Positions 10,691 through 22,725 are shown, counted from the stretch's first letter. The stretch is DNA of 64,000 bases from Saccharina japonica (GCA_008828725.1 MEHQ01003090.1:8134-72133); one strand, 5' to 3'. Notes: generated by a model not told the origin, from the sequence alone. Numbers and translations: made by a program.

Positions 10691-10826
10691 AGAACTTGGG
10701 CTTAGGCTGACTTTCTTATTTTAGAAAGGGGTGTGCCCCACACTAACTTCGGTATAATAGCTGTCGACTTTCTTATTTCCCCGTAATGTTTAGGCTGAGA
10801 TTATTGTGGGGCACTTTCTTATTAGA
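10678..10826. mobile_element. Diverged MITE of the AATAAGAAACAGG family
   Basis: Begins CATAAGAAACCAGAAC and ends TTTCTTATTAGAGG, with internal inverted copies of CTTTCTTATT. It resembles the cleaner copy at 43,596-43,753 and is much decayed. Confidence 0.4.
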
Positions 10827-11024
10827 GGGCCGGTAGTGTATGTCATTGCATTGTCTGCTCTGCTTACTGCACTGCAGCGTAGTATCTCTGTGTCGTAGTT
10901 TTGTGACCACATAACTGGTACCTCTCTAGGACGAAGAATTGGCACGGATACTGGGTGTGCTGGATGTCGACGGGTAGAAAGGAAGGTTTATGTGAAGAAC
11001 ACACACACCCGGCGACATCTAGCA

Positions 11025-11350
11025 TGGCGTGGGTAAGCGCAATTCGACAGTCGACGAAGGAAGAATGAACTGCAGCATTCTCGCTGCAAAAAAGCATCGC
11101 ACGCACCGTAGATGGGAGGGGGGAGAAAGGCCGGCTGTGTGACCCGGGATCTGGGCTACGATTGTGACAGAGACAAAACCCCACCGTGGTGGAACTGCTG
11201 AGAGCGCATAGCGTGGGTAGGCGCAATTCTACCCGAGTCGACGAGGGAAGAAAGGGCTGCAACATTCTCGTGATAAAAAAGTGAGGCACGAATCGACGTG
11301 GGGAGGCGGAGGAGGGCCTGCTGTGTGACCCCGGATCTGAGTTACGACTA
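11025..11350 (+). repeat. Two tandem SINE body segments
   Basis: Two copies (about 11,028-11,165 and 11,210-11,350), each starting GCGTGGGTA and ending near GGATCTGRG and TACGA. They share the order of GTCGACGA, GGAAGAA and CATTCTCG with the SINE at 9.2 kb. No tRNA head is visible. Confidence 0.55.
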
Positions 11351-11643
11351 AAATATATACGTACATAGAAAGTAGAGAAAAAAAGATAATATACCAAATG
11401 GGGGCAGTGTGTCAAGTGGGCCTCGGCGACCCTGCGGGGCATATCTATGGGGGCGGGAGGGCCTCTTATTCCCTATTAATAGTTATATATATTTTAATGA
11501 GGCTCTTAGGCGGAATTTGAGTGCCAAATGGGAAGGGCTGTCGGGTCAAAGTAGTCCAAGGTCAGGTTCTGTAGGGTTTGTGGATTTAGGGTCAGGGTAT
11601 GTGTGTCTTACATAACTTAAAGAAGTTCCGGGTTAGGGTATAA

Positions 11644-12065
11644 AACCCTTACAGAACTCACAGAAGTTCCGGGTATTGTGGCCCGGGCATACAGAACTCA
11701 CAGAAGTTCCGGGCAGGTACAAACACGTTGTACCGGTACCCCGGGTATTGTGAAACGGGGAGTACAGAACTTACAGATTTTCTCTGTAGAGTATGAAGGT
11801 CGTACAGAACTTACAGAAGTTCCGGGTACGGGTATGAAGGTCGCACAGAACTCACAGAAATTCCGGGTATTGTGACACGGGCGTACAGAACTTACAGAAG
11901 TTCCGGGTATTTATTGTGGAACGGGCGTACAGAACTCACAGAAGCTCCGATTGTGGCCCGGTCGTACAGAACTCACAGAAGTTCCGATTGTGGCCCGGGC
12001 GTACAGAACTCACAGAAGTTCCGATTGAGGCACGGGCGTACAGAACTTACAGAAGTTCCGGTGAT
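11644..12065. repeat. Minisatellite of ACAGAACTYACAGAAGTTCCG units, block 1
   Basis: About ten units of some 36-45 bp, each with ACAGAACT, then ACAGAAGTTCCG, then a variable GGTATTGTGGCACGGGCGT part. Because most units keep a multiple of three, frames read YRTHRSSG or RTELTEVP repeatedly; these are probably by-products and not genes. Confidence 0.8.
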
Positions 12066-12468
12066 ACCCTGGTAAATACCCACCTCAAGGGGGCGAAAAA
12101 AATGCAAATTTACTCCTCAAAAAAATACATAAAATGCATTTCGAAATACTGCGATTGGTGTACTTCAAACATGACACACTATACCGGTACCAACGCGTAT
12201 ATACCATGCATGTACCATTCATTGTAGCTAATTTCTGTTAAAGCTGTCTTTCAAGATTTTCACGGTAAGGACCGTTCCAACTTCATGGGAATGACTTCCG
12301 CGGTCATAGATTTACCCCCCAAATCAAAATCCACGTACTTGTGTGCTCGGTTCATGTGTGATTGTGAGCGAGGTGGGTTGTACAATGTAATTTAATTTCG
12401 TAATTTCGTTTTTGGTGTGTGTCACTGATGAGACATGACGTCAGAATGCATAACATCACTCCTCAAAA

Positions 12469-12623
12469 GATGTCAGGAGACGGCACTTTCACCCCTTGAC
12501 TGACGGCAATTTTTCATTTTTTATCCTTGACTGACGCCAAAATACTAGGTTTTAGTGTGGAACACTCGAATCCACACCCTTGACCGATGCCCATTTTCCC
12601 TCGACTGACCGTCTCCTGACATC
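12469..12623. mobile_element. MITE with GATGTCAGGAGACGG ends, 155 bp
   Basis: Left end GATGTCAGGAGACGG, right end the complement CCGTCTCCTGACATC apart from one base. Inside are several inverted copies of TTGACTGACGG. It belongs to the same family as 13,524-13,971 and 51,574-51,743. No clear target duplication can be assigned. Confidence 0.7.
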
Positions 12624-12699
12624 CTCAACGATACCCTAATCTGTACCGGCACACAGGGTATTGTGCCGAGGGAATACCCTTACCCGGGGTATTGTGCCC

Positions 12700-13060
12700 A
12701 AGGTATTACAGAACTTACAGAAGTTTCGGGTACGGGTATGGATGTCTTACAGAACTTACAGAAGTTCCGGGTTAGGGCATAAAACCCTTACAGAGCTCAC
12801 AGAAGTTCCGGGTATTGTGGCACGGGCGTACAGAACTCACAGAAGTTCCGGGCAGGTACAAACACGTTGTACCGGTACCCCGGGTATTGTGAAACGGGGA
12901 GTACAAAACTTGCAGAAGTTCTCTGTAGGGTATGAAGGTCGTACAGAACTTACAGAAGTTCTCTGTAGGGTATGAAGGTCGTACAGAACTTACAGAAGTT
13001 CCGGGTACGGGTATAAAACCCTTACAGAATTCACAGAAGTTCTCTGTAGGGTATTTCCCG
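12700..13060. repeat. Minisatellite of ACAGAACTYACAGAAGTTCCG units, block 2
   Basis: The same unit as block 1, and the order of several variant units (including GGGCAGGTACAAACACG) is the same. The two blocks therefore look like a segmental duplication, separated by the MITE-bearing stretch at 12.1-12.7 kb. Confidence 0.8.
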
Positions 13061-13523
13061 GGTAAATGCCCCGGGTATGGTTCTGTAGGTACCCTACAGA
13101 ACCTGACCTTGAAAGTATCACATGGGACCAGGGCACAGCAGTTGTGGCAAGAACTGCAAACTTGTTTTTGTATTGGTAAAATGAATGAACCGATATACTC
13201 GTAAGTCGACAGCAGATACCCCTGTAAAAGCAAGTAAATGTCATGACGGATCAACCAGCGGATCGAATAAATAAATGCTGCATTTCCAGCAATCCCTGAT
13301 TCTCTCTCAAAACGGTGATCTATCCCGTCCGTGGAGAGTGGAGAGGGCACTAGAGTATTCATAGTCGCAGCACGGGTAGCAGTGTCATGGTGCTCATTAT
13401 AAAAGCAAGTAGTTTATGGGTCAATACGAGTAGTCATAAGTGCTCATTATATGGTTGGCGCAAAAAGGCCGCAGCTCGCTTAACTTGGCGCTCCGGTCTC
13501 TAAATTTGGCACAGACAGCCAAA

Positions 13524-13971
13524 GATGTCAGGAGACGGGCAACCGTCAAGCAGTCAGTCAGTCAAGGGCGTCCGTCAAGGCATTTCCATCCATCTAGACG
13601 GATTGTCCCCTATCCCCGCTACATAAAAAAACGCCTCATTATCTCTGTGGAAACCCCTACTTTATTTTATTTTTGTGCTGCTGGCTCCAACACATCATGA
13701 AGAAGCAACAAGATACGAGGATATTGCTTTGTTACCCGTTGCTCGTGGTGTATCAAGATACTTGTGTAAATCTGAACTCCGAACGAGAAAAAAATTGGCG
13801 GAGAAAAAAATCTCAACAAGAAAATACTGGTTTTTAAAAATATGGTCAGGCGTTCTCCAAAAAACGGGGATTTTTACTTGGTGTCCCCGGGTTTTGCCGT
13901 CAAGGCACGTCCGTCAAGGCATTTGCCTTGACCCCGTCCGTCAAGGGGTAAAAGTGCCGTCTCCTGACATC
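13524..13971. mobile_element. MITE with GATGTCAGGAGACGG ends, 448 bp
   Basis: The termini are perfect inverted repeats of 15 bp. Subterminal tracts of CCGTCAAGG occur at both ends in inverted order. It encodes no transposase. It is the longest of three family members here, so it may be closest to the parent. Confidence 0.75.
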
Positions 13972-14391
13972 TCTGCAGACAGCTAGCTGCAAATTTGTTT
14001 TTGTAATGAATGAATGGTGAAATTAATCAACCGATACTACTCGACAGCACAGTATCAACCAGCGGAACAAAAAATGAAATGCTGCAATCTGCTTCTTCTC
14101 TGTCAAATCGGTGACGAACGTCTGTCGGAACAGTGAAGAACGGCCAAGAAAGGGGTCGTTCTGTTCGGAAACGAATAAAGTGATATAAATAAGTGATACA
14201 AGCGAATGTGTGCCAGATCGGCCAAGAAATACGCTGCGCTCAGGGCTCCCAATGCGCCACAGGTAGAAATGTTGAATTGTGTTGTGAGACCGGCCAAGAA
14301 TGTTTTTCCGCTCGGTAAGAACGTTATGTCGTATATACGATTACGTCCGCTAGGCGGCACTCCGGAATCTGTTCCCAGTACGTAGTCTCGT

Positions 14392-16095
14392 TCACTGGCC
14401 GGCCCTCCTGCCCCCTTCCTTCCGGTTCGTTACTGAATGAGCATCGTGGATTATCCTCCTCTTCCCTTTCTCTTCCACCACCCCCACCGGATTCACCCGC
14501 AGGCCTCGGATCAACCCCGCCAACCTCACCGGGACCACAATTGCTCTCCCCGTCTTGACGTCACCGACCGCTTTCTCCCACACCTCGATCGCGTGTCTGT
14601 CGGCGCTACTATGGTTCCCGTACGCCAACTCGCGCTCGAGGTTTCCCCCCGGGCCTACGTCCACCGGCACTCCCACCCTCGCGACCCGCTCCAACAGTGA
14701 AAACTGGTCGACATTGTGCTGTTCCTTGAAAAACTTCGTCACCCGCTCCGCATCAATATGGGGTGCCAGTAACCCCCCCCCAATCCTCCACACCGCCTTC
14801 GCTAAATCTCCCCCCTCCTGTTGCAATATAACCCCCCCAACCTCTGCCACCACCCGTAGCAGCCGATCCCGTTCCTCCGCATCGTCCCCTACCTTCCCCA
14901 AACGCCCCAACGCCCCCTTCCAGCGCTGGATCTCTCGCTCCACTACCACCCTCGCCTGTTGCCCCTCCTTTCGCGCTGAGCAGTTGCCTCGCACCCCCTC
15001 CCTCGCTTCGCGCACGGCACCGCCGTGGTCCTCCCCTCTTGGTTCGTGTACAGCCCCACCGCTCTTCTCCATTCTCGTTCTGTGCACGGCCCCGCCGTGT
15101 TCTTCCCCTCTTGGTCCCTGTGCGGCCCCGCCTCTCGCCTCCAATCTCGTTCTATGCACGGCCCCGCCGTGTTCTTCCCCTCTTGGTCCGTGTGCGGTCC
15201 TGCCGCTAATCTCCATTCTCGTTCTGTGCACGGTCCCGCCGTGTTCTTCCCCTCTTGGTCCCTGTGCGGCCCCGCCTCTCGCCTCCAATCTCGTTATATG
15301 CACGGCCCCGCCGTGTTCTCCCCCTCTTGGTCCGTGTGCGGCCCCGCCGCTCGTCCACCCTCTCGTTCTGTGCACGGCCCCGCCGTGTTCTTCCCCTCTT
15401 GGTCCGTGTGCGGCCCCTCCGCTCATCACCATTCCCGTTATGTGCACGGCCCCGCAGTGTTCTTCCCCTCTTGATCCGCGTACGGCCCCGCCGTTCTTCT
15501 CCATTCTCGTTCCGTGCACGGCCCCGCCGTGTTCTTTCCCTCTTGAATCGTGTGCGGCCCCGCCGCTCGTCCCCTTTCTCGTTCTGTGCACGGCCCCGCC
15601 GTGTTCTTCCCCTCTTGGTCCGTGTGCGGCCCCGCCGCTCGCCCCCATTCTCGTTATATGCACGGCCCCGCCGTGTTCTTCCCCTCTTGGTCCGTGTGCG
15701 ACCCCGCCGCTCATCACCATTCCCGTTATGTGCACGGCCCCGCTGTGTTCTTCCCCTCTTGATCCGTGTACGGCCCCGCCGTTCTTCCCCTCTCTCGTTC
15801 CGTACACGACCCCGCCGTGTTCATCCCCTCTTGAACCGTGTGCGGCGCCGCCGCTCGTCCCCCCTCTCGTTCTGTGCACGGCCCCGCCGTGTTCTTCCCC
15901 TCTTGGTCCGTGTGCGGCCCCGCCGCTCGCCCCCATTCTCGTTCTATGCACGGTCCCTCCGTGTTCTTCCCCTCCTGGTCCGTGTGCGGCTCCGCCGCTC
16001 ATCACCATACCCGTTATGTGCACGGCCCCGCCGCGTTCTTCCCCTCTTGATCCGTGTACGGCCCCGCCGTTCTTCCCCATTCTCGTTCCGTGCAC
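14392..16095 (-). pseudogene. Repeat-rich ORF ending in an RT-like domain start
   Basis: 567 codons. The first ~360 residues are repeats of a 12-residue unit alternating GGAAHGPRGEEH and GGAVHRTRMGAS types. The remainder is non-repetitive and looks folded: a helical stretch (ERDRLLRVVAEVGGVILQQE), then ELAYGNHSSADRHAIEVWEK, then GLRVNPVGVVEEKGKRRIIH. The pattern P-x-G-V-V-x-x-K-G-K-R-x-I-x-D is the start of many reverse transcriptase finger domains. The frame stops just after it, so the catalytic palm is missing. The plus strand is also open across the repeats (608 codons); the minus strand is preferred because only it yields a conserved domain. Confidence 0.55.
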
Positions 16096-16700
16096 GGTCC
16101 CCCCGTGTTATTTCCCTCTTGAACCGTGTGCGGCGCCGCCGCTCGTCCCCTCTCTCGTTCTGTGCACGGCCCCGCCGTGTTCTTTCCCTCTTGGTCCGTC
16201 TGCGGCCCCACCGCTCGCCCCCATTCTCGTTCTAAACACGGCTCCGCCGTGTTTTTCTCCCCTTGGTCCGTGTGCGGCTCCGCCGCTCATCACCATTCCC
16301 GTTATGTGCACGGCCCCGCCGTGTTCTTCCCCTCTTGATCCGTGTGCGGCCCCGCCGCTCTTCCCCATTCTCGTTCCCTGAACGGCCCTTCCGTGTTATT
16401 TCCCTCTTGGTCCATGTGCGGCCCCGCCGCTCGTTTCTCCCCTGGTTATGTGCGCAGCCCCGCCGTGCACCCCTCCTCTTGTCCCGTGTGCGGCCCCGCC
16501 GCGTATTTCCACTCCCGTACCGTACACGGCCCCGCCGCGCACTTCCCCCTTCGTTTCGTACTCGGTCCCACCGTGCCCTTCCCTGCCCCTTCCCCGTACG
16601 ACCCCGTCGCATACCTCCCGTCTCGTTCCGTGCGCGACTCCGCCGCACACTCGACCCCCCGTTCCTTGCGTAGCCCCGCCACGCTCGTCCCAACCCGTCC
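15005..16700. repeat. 36/72-bp GC-rich minisatellite in coding phase
   Basis: Two 36-bp half-units alternate (CACGGCCCCGCCGTGTTCTT and TGTGCGGCCCCGCCGCTCGC types) for about 1.7 kb, with a higher-order pattern of several half-units. The period is a multiple of three, so the array stays open in three or more frames on both strands. Units carrying TTATTTCCCTC in place of TTCTTCCCCTC create the two minus-strand stops near 16,108 and 16,396. Confidence 0.9.
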
Positions 16701-17028
16701 CTTGTACGGCCCCCTTGCCGCCATCCCTACCACACCCACCGTCCGTCCTCCCATGTGCCTCCCCGATGCCAAACACTACCCCCCCTTCCTTCTGCGCTAC
16801 CCCATTCCGACACACCCACGCACACACCCCGTCCCCCCCCCACCCCCTCTTACTCTTCCGCTCCACCACACCTGAGTTGACAGTTTTGATGGACCCTGGC
16901 ACCGGGCCCTCCGCTGCGATGGTCTCCCAGCTGTCCCGGTCCGCGCAGTGTCCTCCACCTTGCGCCTGCGCCTCCCCCCACCTCCGCGTCACTCCGGTTG
17001 GCCCTGCGGAACCACAGAGTCCGTGTCC

Positions 17029-17565
17029 TCATTCACGCTTCCTCCTTTTCTCTCCCCCTCCTCCGTCCCTATCCCTGGTCGACCGCTCCTCCCTCCGTCC
17101 CCCCCCATTATTCTCGTCCTTTGCTCGCTTCCCCCCCACATGCTCAAACTTGCAGCCCCCCCACTTCTTCATGTACGGGCAATCCCCGTCTTCCTTGAAG
17201 AAATGACACTCCCTGCTGGCCCATGTACCTTGGCGCTCCCCCCCCCCCCCCNNNNNNNNNNNNNNNNNNNNCCCCCCCCCCCCTTCCCCGCCCCCCTTCT
17301 TCCAATTGTACTCCGCTCTGATGTGCAGAGGCGCTAACTGCAACCACGCCGCCGTTTCCTGGAAGGTCGGATCCGGCAGCGGTCCAGCCTCCCTCGCCGT
17401 CGGCCACGTAGTTCCCCTCCGTTTCAGCTTCATGGCCGTCATCCGCACCACCTCTCCCAGCTTCATAAGGTCCGCATTGGAGTGTTTCGTGAACTCCTCC
17501 TCGAAGGCCTCCGTCTCCGCCACCTTCCTGTTGGTCACGAAAAAATGGTGTATCCCCTCCTTCAC
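17029..17565 (-). pseudogene. CCCH zinc-finger segment of the retroelement
   Basis: Reads EEGIHHFFV-like sequence, then an ordered region with EEFTKHSNADLMKLGEVV and FQETAAWLQLAPLHIRAEY, then after the N gap CHFFKEDGDCPYMKKWGGC followed by KFEH. This spaces as C-x8-C-x8-C-x3-H, a variant of the CCCH RNA-binding finger. It then runs into an Arg/Gly/Glu-rich tail. Its position ahead of an RT-like domain suggests a nucleocapsid role. The upstream sequence 18,058-17,566 is open in another frame, so a frameshift lies here. Confidence 0.5.
17252..17271. other. Assembly gap (20 N) inside a poly-C tract
   Basis: Twenty N flanked by about 14 and 12 C. The gap size is probably nominal. Single N also occur at 19,327, 42,440 and 43,504, three of the four in or near homopolymers. 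Confidence 0.98.
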
Positions 17566-18296
17566 CTTCCTGGAACTGATTCCCCCACTGCGTCTCCACC
17601 CGGCTTATCGCCTCCCTCCCCATCCGAGTATTGTCATCCGTCGCGAGCGTCGCCATGTACATAATCACCCCCATCGTCGCCTCTACCCTGTCCGGAAGTG
17701 ACGTCCCACCCTCGCCCCTGCGCCTCCCCGATATCTCCGTCCTCGCATACAACGAAAGGTCAAGGTCGGCGAAACTCATCAGGTCCCTCTCGCCTTTCCT
17801 GGTCATGAAGAAAGTTCCCGGACACAGCGATGCCATCGCCCGCTCCTTCACGGAACCCCACGGCGGTAACCCGCCATCCGCTCTTATCACTCCCCACATG
17901 ATCATCCCCATGTCTGTCACGTTCGTCCATGACGCTGGTTCGGGCTCCCTGAAGAAACTGCTGGATCCCGGGTCTCCTTCCCCCTCTCTGAACTCACCCC
18001 CCCGCCTGAAATCGCTCGCCCTCCCCCCCAGACCCCTTTCTCCTCTTCCCCTCCCCACCTCGGCTCACCGAAACCCTTCTCTCTTCTCCTCTCCGATCCC
18101 ACGCCATTGTCTCCCCATCCGACTCTTCATGGATCCCCCCTTTTTCCCAGCTCCCATTTTTTTCCCCCCCAGCTGGGCTCCTCTTGATCCCCCCTTCTTC
18201 GTTGCGTCCAGAAACTGGGCTCCCCTCGGTCTTCACCTCTTCTATGCTTCCAGTATCCGACATCCTCTGCTGTATCTAATTGGGGACCTCTATCCC

Positions 18297-19058
18297 CTAC
18301 CTCCCACCTTCCTCCTTCCTGAACCCGGTTGCCCTGAACCCCTCCCTGTTCCTTTGGCGTTCTTTTTGGCCGAATTGTCCCCGATTCTCCCAAGCTTCCA
18401 TCTCATACGAAACCCCCCATTTTTTCGAGGGTTCTCCCATGTCGCTCTGGGGCTCCCGCTGGCTGGACGTTTCCCGCTGGTTGTGCGGATCCTGCTCCCT
18501 GTGCCACATGCGTTCTTTGGGTGCGCTTGCGAGTTCACGGCATGTATCATGGGTTCGTCCGCCTACACCTAGGGCATGCATCCTCCTATCGACCACTTTC
18601 TCCACTTCTTGCTCAAACAATCGTTTATCTGCAGCCATCTTCTCTCTGTCTGCTGACGGAATTTCTGCGATCTCACCCGTACCCTCCTTCTGGCTCTCCT
18701 CGCGGACGCCGTCCTCTGCTGGAATGCCTCGCTCGCCACTCCTCTCTTCGGGTTCACCTGCTGCCCTTCCTGCTGCCTTGCTCTTCGCCTCCCTGGCTGT
18801 ATCCTCCTTGGCTCGCTCATCTTTCCTCGCTTGCTCTGCTTGCTCCAACTCCGCTCTCAGCTTTTTGATCTTCATGTCGCTCTGTATCTCCCTCCTCTCC
18901 TGCGATGATGACGCATCCTCGTTTGCGCTGCTGTACTCCTTGGGCACTGCGATCAACGGAACACCACGTGCTGTCTCCCTACTTCCTATGATCCTGCCGT
19001 CGACTCCGTCTACGGCTGGCTGCTGCTGCTGCTGCTGCTGCTTGTTCCTAGATTGCAA
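18297..19058 (-). pseudogene. Gln-rich / coiled-coil N-terminal part of the retroelement
   Basis: 253 codons starting MQSRNKQQQQQQQP. Residues about 45-190 are heptad-like and highly charged (KKLRAELEQAEQARKDERAK, then DREKMAADKRLFEQEVEKVV), typical of a coiled coil. No catalytic motif. It reads in the same direction as the CCCH and RT-like parts and ends where the frame shifts. The CAG tract at its start is polymorphic-looking and adjoins a duplicated segment. Confidence 0.5.
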
Positions 19059-19548
19059 ATCTGGATGCCCTGACTGCCCAGCAGTCTGATGAGATGTTTT
19101 AAGGTCGTTGCATTAGAGGACAGAGCGAGAGAGAGAGAGCGGAGAGAGAGCGGAGAGAGAGCGGAGTGCTCGAACTCTCGTCCCGCACGAGGCAAAAATT
19201 CCATAATAACGCCTGCGAAAATATACGCAACCCTCTACAACGTTTGTAACCGTCGTTGCTGACACGATCCAAACGAACACCCTCCCTGGCTCTTGACAGC
19301 AATGACAAGACCGAAAGGACATTCAANAATCTGGATGCCCTGACTGCCCAGCAGTCTGATGAGATGTTTTAAGGTCGTTGCATTAGAGGACAGAGCGAGA
19401 GAGAGAGAGCGGAGAGAGAGCGGAGAGAGAGCGGAGTGCTCGAACTCTCGTCCCGCACGAGGCAAAAATTCCATAATAACGCCTGCGAAAATATACGCAA
19501 CCCTCTACAACGTTTGTAACCGTCGTTGCTGACACGATCCAAACGAAC

Positions 19549-19549
<1 letters not shown>
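19058..19549. repeat. 222-bp direct duplication around a single N
   Basis: Positions 19,058-19,280 recur at 19,328-19,549 with no differences seen, each starting AATCTGGATGCCCTGACTGC. The second copy begins directly after the N at 19,327 and the unit contains a GAGAGAGC microsatellite. Such an exact repeat beside an N suggests an unmerged contig overlap as likely as a true duplication. Confidence 0.85.
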
Positions 19550-19550
<1 letters not shown>

Positions 19551-19616
<66 letters not shown>

Positions 19617-19665
19617 GCTGTACTGCTGCTACTGCTGCTGTTGTTGCTGCTGTTGCCCTTGTTGT
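19551..19665. repeat. CTG trinucleotide tract
   Basis: About 19 pure CTG units followed by interrupted CTG/TTG units. On the minus strand this is CAG. It is the longest pure trinucleotide run in the window. Confidence 0.95.
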
Positions 19666-19859
19666 ATCGACAGGCTGCGTATGTATGCCCTCCCTTGGTC
19701 TTTCCGTCCCAGACACCCCTACTGGAACCACACCTGTTTCCAATTTTTATCTCCGTTCCGCCAAACTCCAGACTGCTTCGTACGACATTCTTCTTATGTC
19801 GTATATCAGATATACGACCTGGTACATACGTCCTATTATACCTGATATTTGAAATTAGT

Positions 19860-22400
19860 TACAAAGTACGAAATAAAATTTCACTATTAATCAGGGATGC
19901 GTATTTCCTCACCCCGAACCCAAAAAAATCTGGGAAACGGACTTTTTCCTTTTTCAGCCTTTCAGATCCCCCCCCCCTACCATATCCCCTCTCATTCGAG
20001 GGGGAAAAGGCGTAATGCTGGGGGGGGGGGGGTTATCATCCCCGGGTGGCCCATGCACTACATGAAGCACAAGTATAAGATTCGTTCAGGCCTCCGGACA
20101 GTCATTTCCGATTATTGTCACTCTACACTCTACCTGCGCCAGGAACACAGCAGTAGTAGTAGCAGTTGTGCACAATGCAAGTACTTGAGTAAATGTTCAT
20201 CGGCGTCAGTTGATTTTTCACTTGTTTATGCCCTCGTTGATTTCGTCCTGAAGCCATTTGATAGTGGAATAATAGGGCTACTGCCGTAGTGCTGATAGCG
20301 ATCTCTCATGTACGAATATACGTATTATGTCGCTACGAGTTAAATCAGCAACACAGAGCGCAAAGCAGGAAGTGGGCAGTTACAGCAGTGCGCTGCTTCG
20401 TACGCGTGTAGCGATCGCGACCTTATCGCGACTAAAACTGTAAACATGTAAGCATGGACGGACGCTGGACGCCTCAACGAAATCCCAGCGTCCCAGCTGC
20501 ATCTGCGCCGAGTGCACCCTTTCCATTCGAATGTGTTAGCTCATATGTATCATATGTATGATTATATTTCATATTATTAATAGTACATTCCTTGATGATT
20601 CCGCTCGCCATAACATCCAATTACTCTGTATGATATCTGTGTGATATTATAGGAGGGGGCTGTGGGCGCCTACGTAGCGCTCTGCTTTGCTGCACAGCTT
20701 AGCAGCGTTAGACAACAAAACAAAACGGGGGTTTCCATTTTATATGGAGGAGGCGTTATTTGCCCGGGTATAGGGGATGTGAATAATTTCCTCTGAAAAA
20801 AAATATTTTTACCTCGAGCTTGCCTCGAGCCCTATTGATTTCGGGTAATTACCGCTACCGGGAAATACGCGTCCCTGCTATTAATAAGTTTGTACTACGA
20901 GGGTAAAAGCCAAAGTTAGTATATACCTGGTACAGAAGAAGTAGGTACGAGTATACCTGGGACTTTTGATCCATTTATAGGTACACACTCTGGAAAAGAC
21001 TACGGATAAGACTTCCTGGTCCTCCCTCTGATTAGCCAGCGCCCGATCGTACCTAGTGTTGGCTGAAAACTTCGAGGAATAAGTACACCTCTCTGTGGCT
21101 ACTCAAGTTGGGCTTCACCTATTTTTGGCTTTAAGTTAACCTACAAAAATGGCCCAACCTGTCGTACCTGAAAAGGGCTTCTCCTAGCCAACAGCGCAGT
21201 TTCTTACTGGGTTCGAACTTACCCTGTGACACAATAATTGTTCCCCCTCGAAATTCGCGGCCTTCGTGTGGAAGGATAAACATTTGCTGTCGACGAACTG
21301 CTGTCTGCCGCGAAGAAACAGTTTGTTTCGGGGTCACGTAATAGCCTTGAGCATGATGAGTTGACAATCCAACTCGACGTTGGTTACAAGCAAGCAAGCA
21401 CACGGGCCAAAAAAACAAACGCACTACATTTAAGTTGCCCGTTTTGGTTCTTGAAGATGCCGGCAAAACATTCATGTATGTATACATACCGGTATACCTA
21501 AGACGACGAGCTCATGGCTGTCCAATTCTACTCTTGCTGGACACTTCCGTCCCTATCCCTGCACCCCTCTGCATTATTCGGTCTGGCGCGTGAAACGGCC
21601 TGCTTCTTCCAGCGCGTCGCACACACGGTACGTATATCAAAGAGTGACCGCCCCCCCCCCACAGACATACCATATATAGTGGCGAGCGTTTTGCGCTTTA
21701 TTCCATCATTTGGAACTTGAATGGGAAGAAAAAAGCGGGAAAATGGGACGATTACAGCATATATATACTTCGTACAAGGTCCCCCTCCGGGACGTGCCTA
21801 GGGGAGTGGCGCAAGGACGAGTCGAAAACCTACCGCAACAACATGCGATATTGTATCATACGCATATCATATTGTATAGTACATAAATACGACGTTATTA
21901 ATTATCTGCGTATTACTGTTGTACATAAATAGAATCGCCCGGGCTAACCCCAGCCTCGATCTAAATGCCCCATCCTTGATATCCCGGAGCAGCGAGAAGA
22001 GCTCGTAGTTGATTGTGATGCTCACAGCTCGCAACGGCCAGGCACCAGTAGCGAGTACAGATGATTGGAACAAGCGCTATACATTGATTGTCAGATGGCA
22101 AATACTGCACGCAGTAGATGCGTACATACGCTTCATACGACTATAGAAAAGTATATATATATTGTGTTAGTATCGCAATCGAATGAGTAACATTCGCGTT
22201 GCTAGTCTCCGGTCTTACTAAAAACTAAGGTGTTGAGAAAGGGCCATTATTATTGAGCAAGTTTTGTCCAGGTGTCAGTATGTTAGTATCGCAATCGAAT
22301 GAGTATCATTCGTGCTGCTAGTTGCTAGTCTCCAGTCCTGAAAAAAAATGCAAGTCTTTGTCCGGCGTTTTTTCCGCGGGCTCAGGGGTAGTTCCTCGTT
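19860..22400. other. Intergenic, no gene recognised
   Basis: AT-richer mixed sequence with a 12-G run near 20,018. Frames of 60-130 codons on both strands show no domain or conserved-looking composition. Confidence 0.4.
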
Positions 22401-22419
22401 GCCTTCAATGTTGCACAGA

Positions 22420-22725
22420 TGCTCCGAGTACCTTGGAGTAAAGTAAGGAGTATTGGAGATAAAATACTTCAGGTACTTCGTGTACTCGAAGTATTTCGGG
22501 GTTCGATACTCCGGGATACTGCTCGTACTCGGAGTATTTCGGGTATGAACACTCTCGATACTTCTTGTACTCGGAGTATTTCGGGGTCCGATACTGCGGG
22601 TACTCCTTGTACTCCGAGTATTTGGGGTTTCAGTACTGCTCACATACTCCAAGTACTCCGAGTATTCAGGCCGCTAGTACTCCAACACTCGGAGTACGAA
22701 ATGTACTCGATACTCGGAGTATACT
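22420..22725. repeat. Minisatellite built on the palindrome TACTCGGAGTA
   Basis: Seven or more spaced copies of TACTCGGAGTA or close variants, separated by TTTCGGGG and CGATACT words, with a period of roughly 50-60 bp. Possible foldback structure. Confidence 0.75.

Larger units (their letters stand above)
14392..19058 (-). mobile_element. Degenerate retroelement (gag-like region plus RT-like start)
   Basis: A run of minus-strand frames gives, in order, a Gln-rich start and charged coiled coil (19,058-18,297), Gly/Arg-rich sequence, a CCCH finger region (about 17,200), a long 12/24-residue repeat region (16,700-15,000) and a conserved domain ending in an RT-like start (14,930-14,392). The frame from 17,565 to 14,392 is a single frame broken by stops near 17,029, 16,396 and 16,108. 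A 20-N gap in a poly-G tract (17,252-17,271) may hide more. No LTRs or target duplication were found, so the class is unresolved; the RT-like start could suit a DIRS-type or LTR-type element. Confidence 0.6.

Noticed and set aside
14555..16381. 608-codon plus-strand ORF (and a 326-codon ORF in another plus frame)
   Set aside because: Both run through the 36/72-bp minisatellite, whose length is a multiple of three and keeps many frames open. Only the minus strand leads into a conserved-looking domain.
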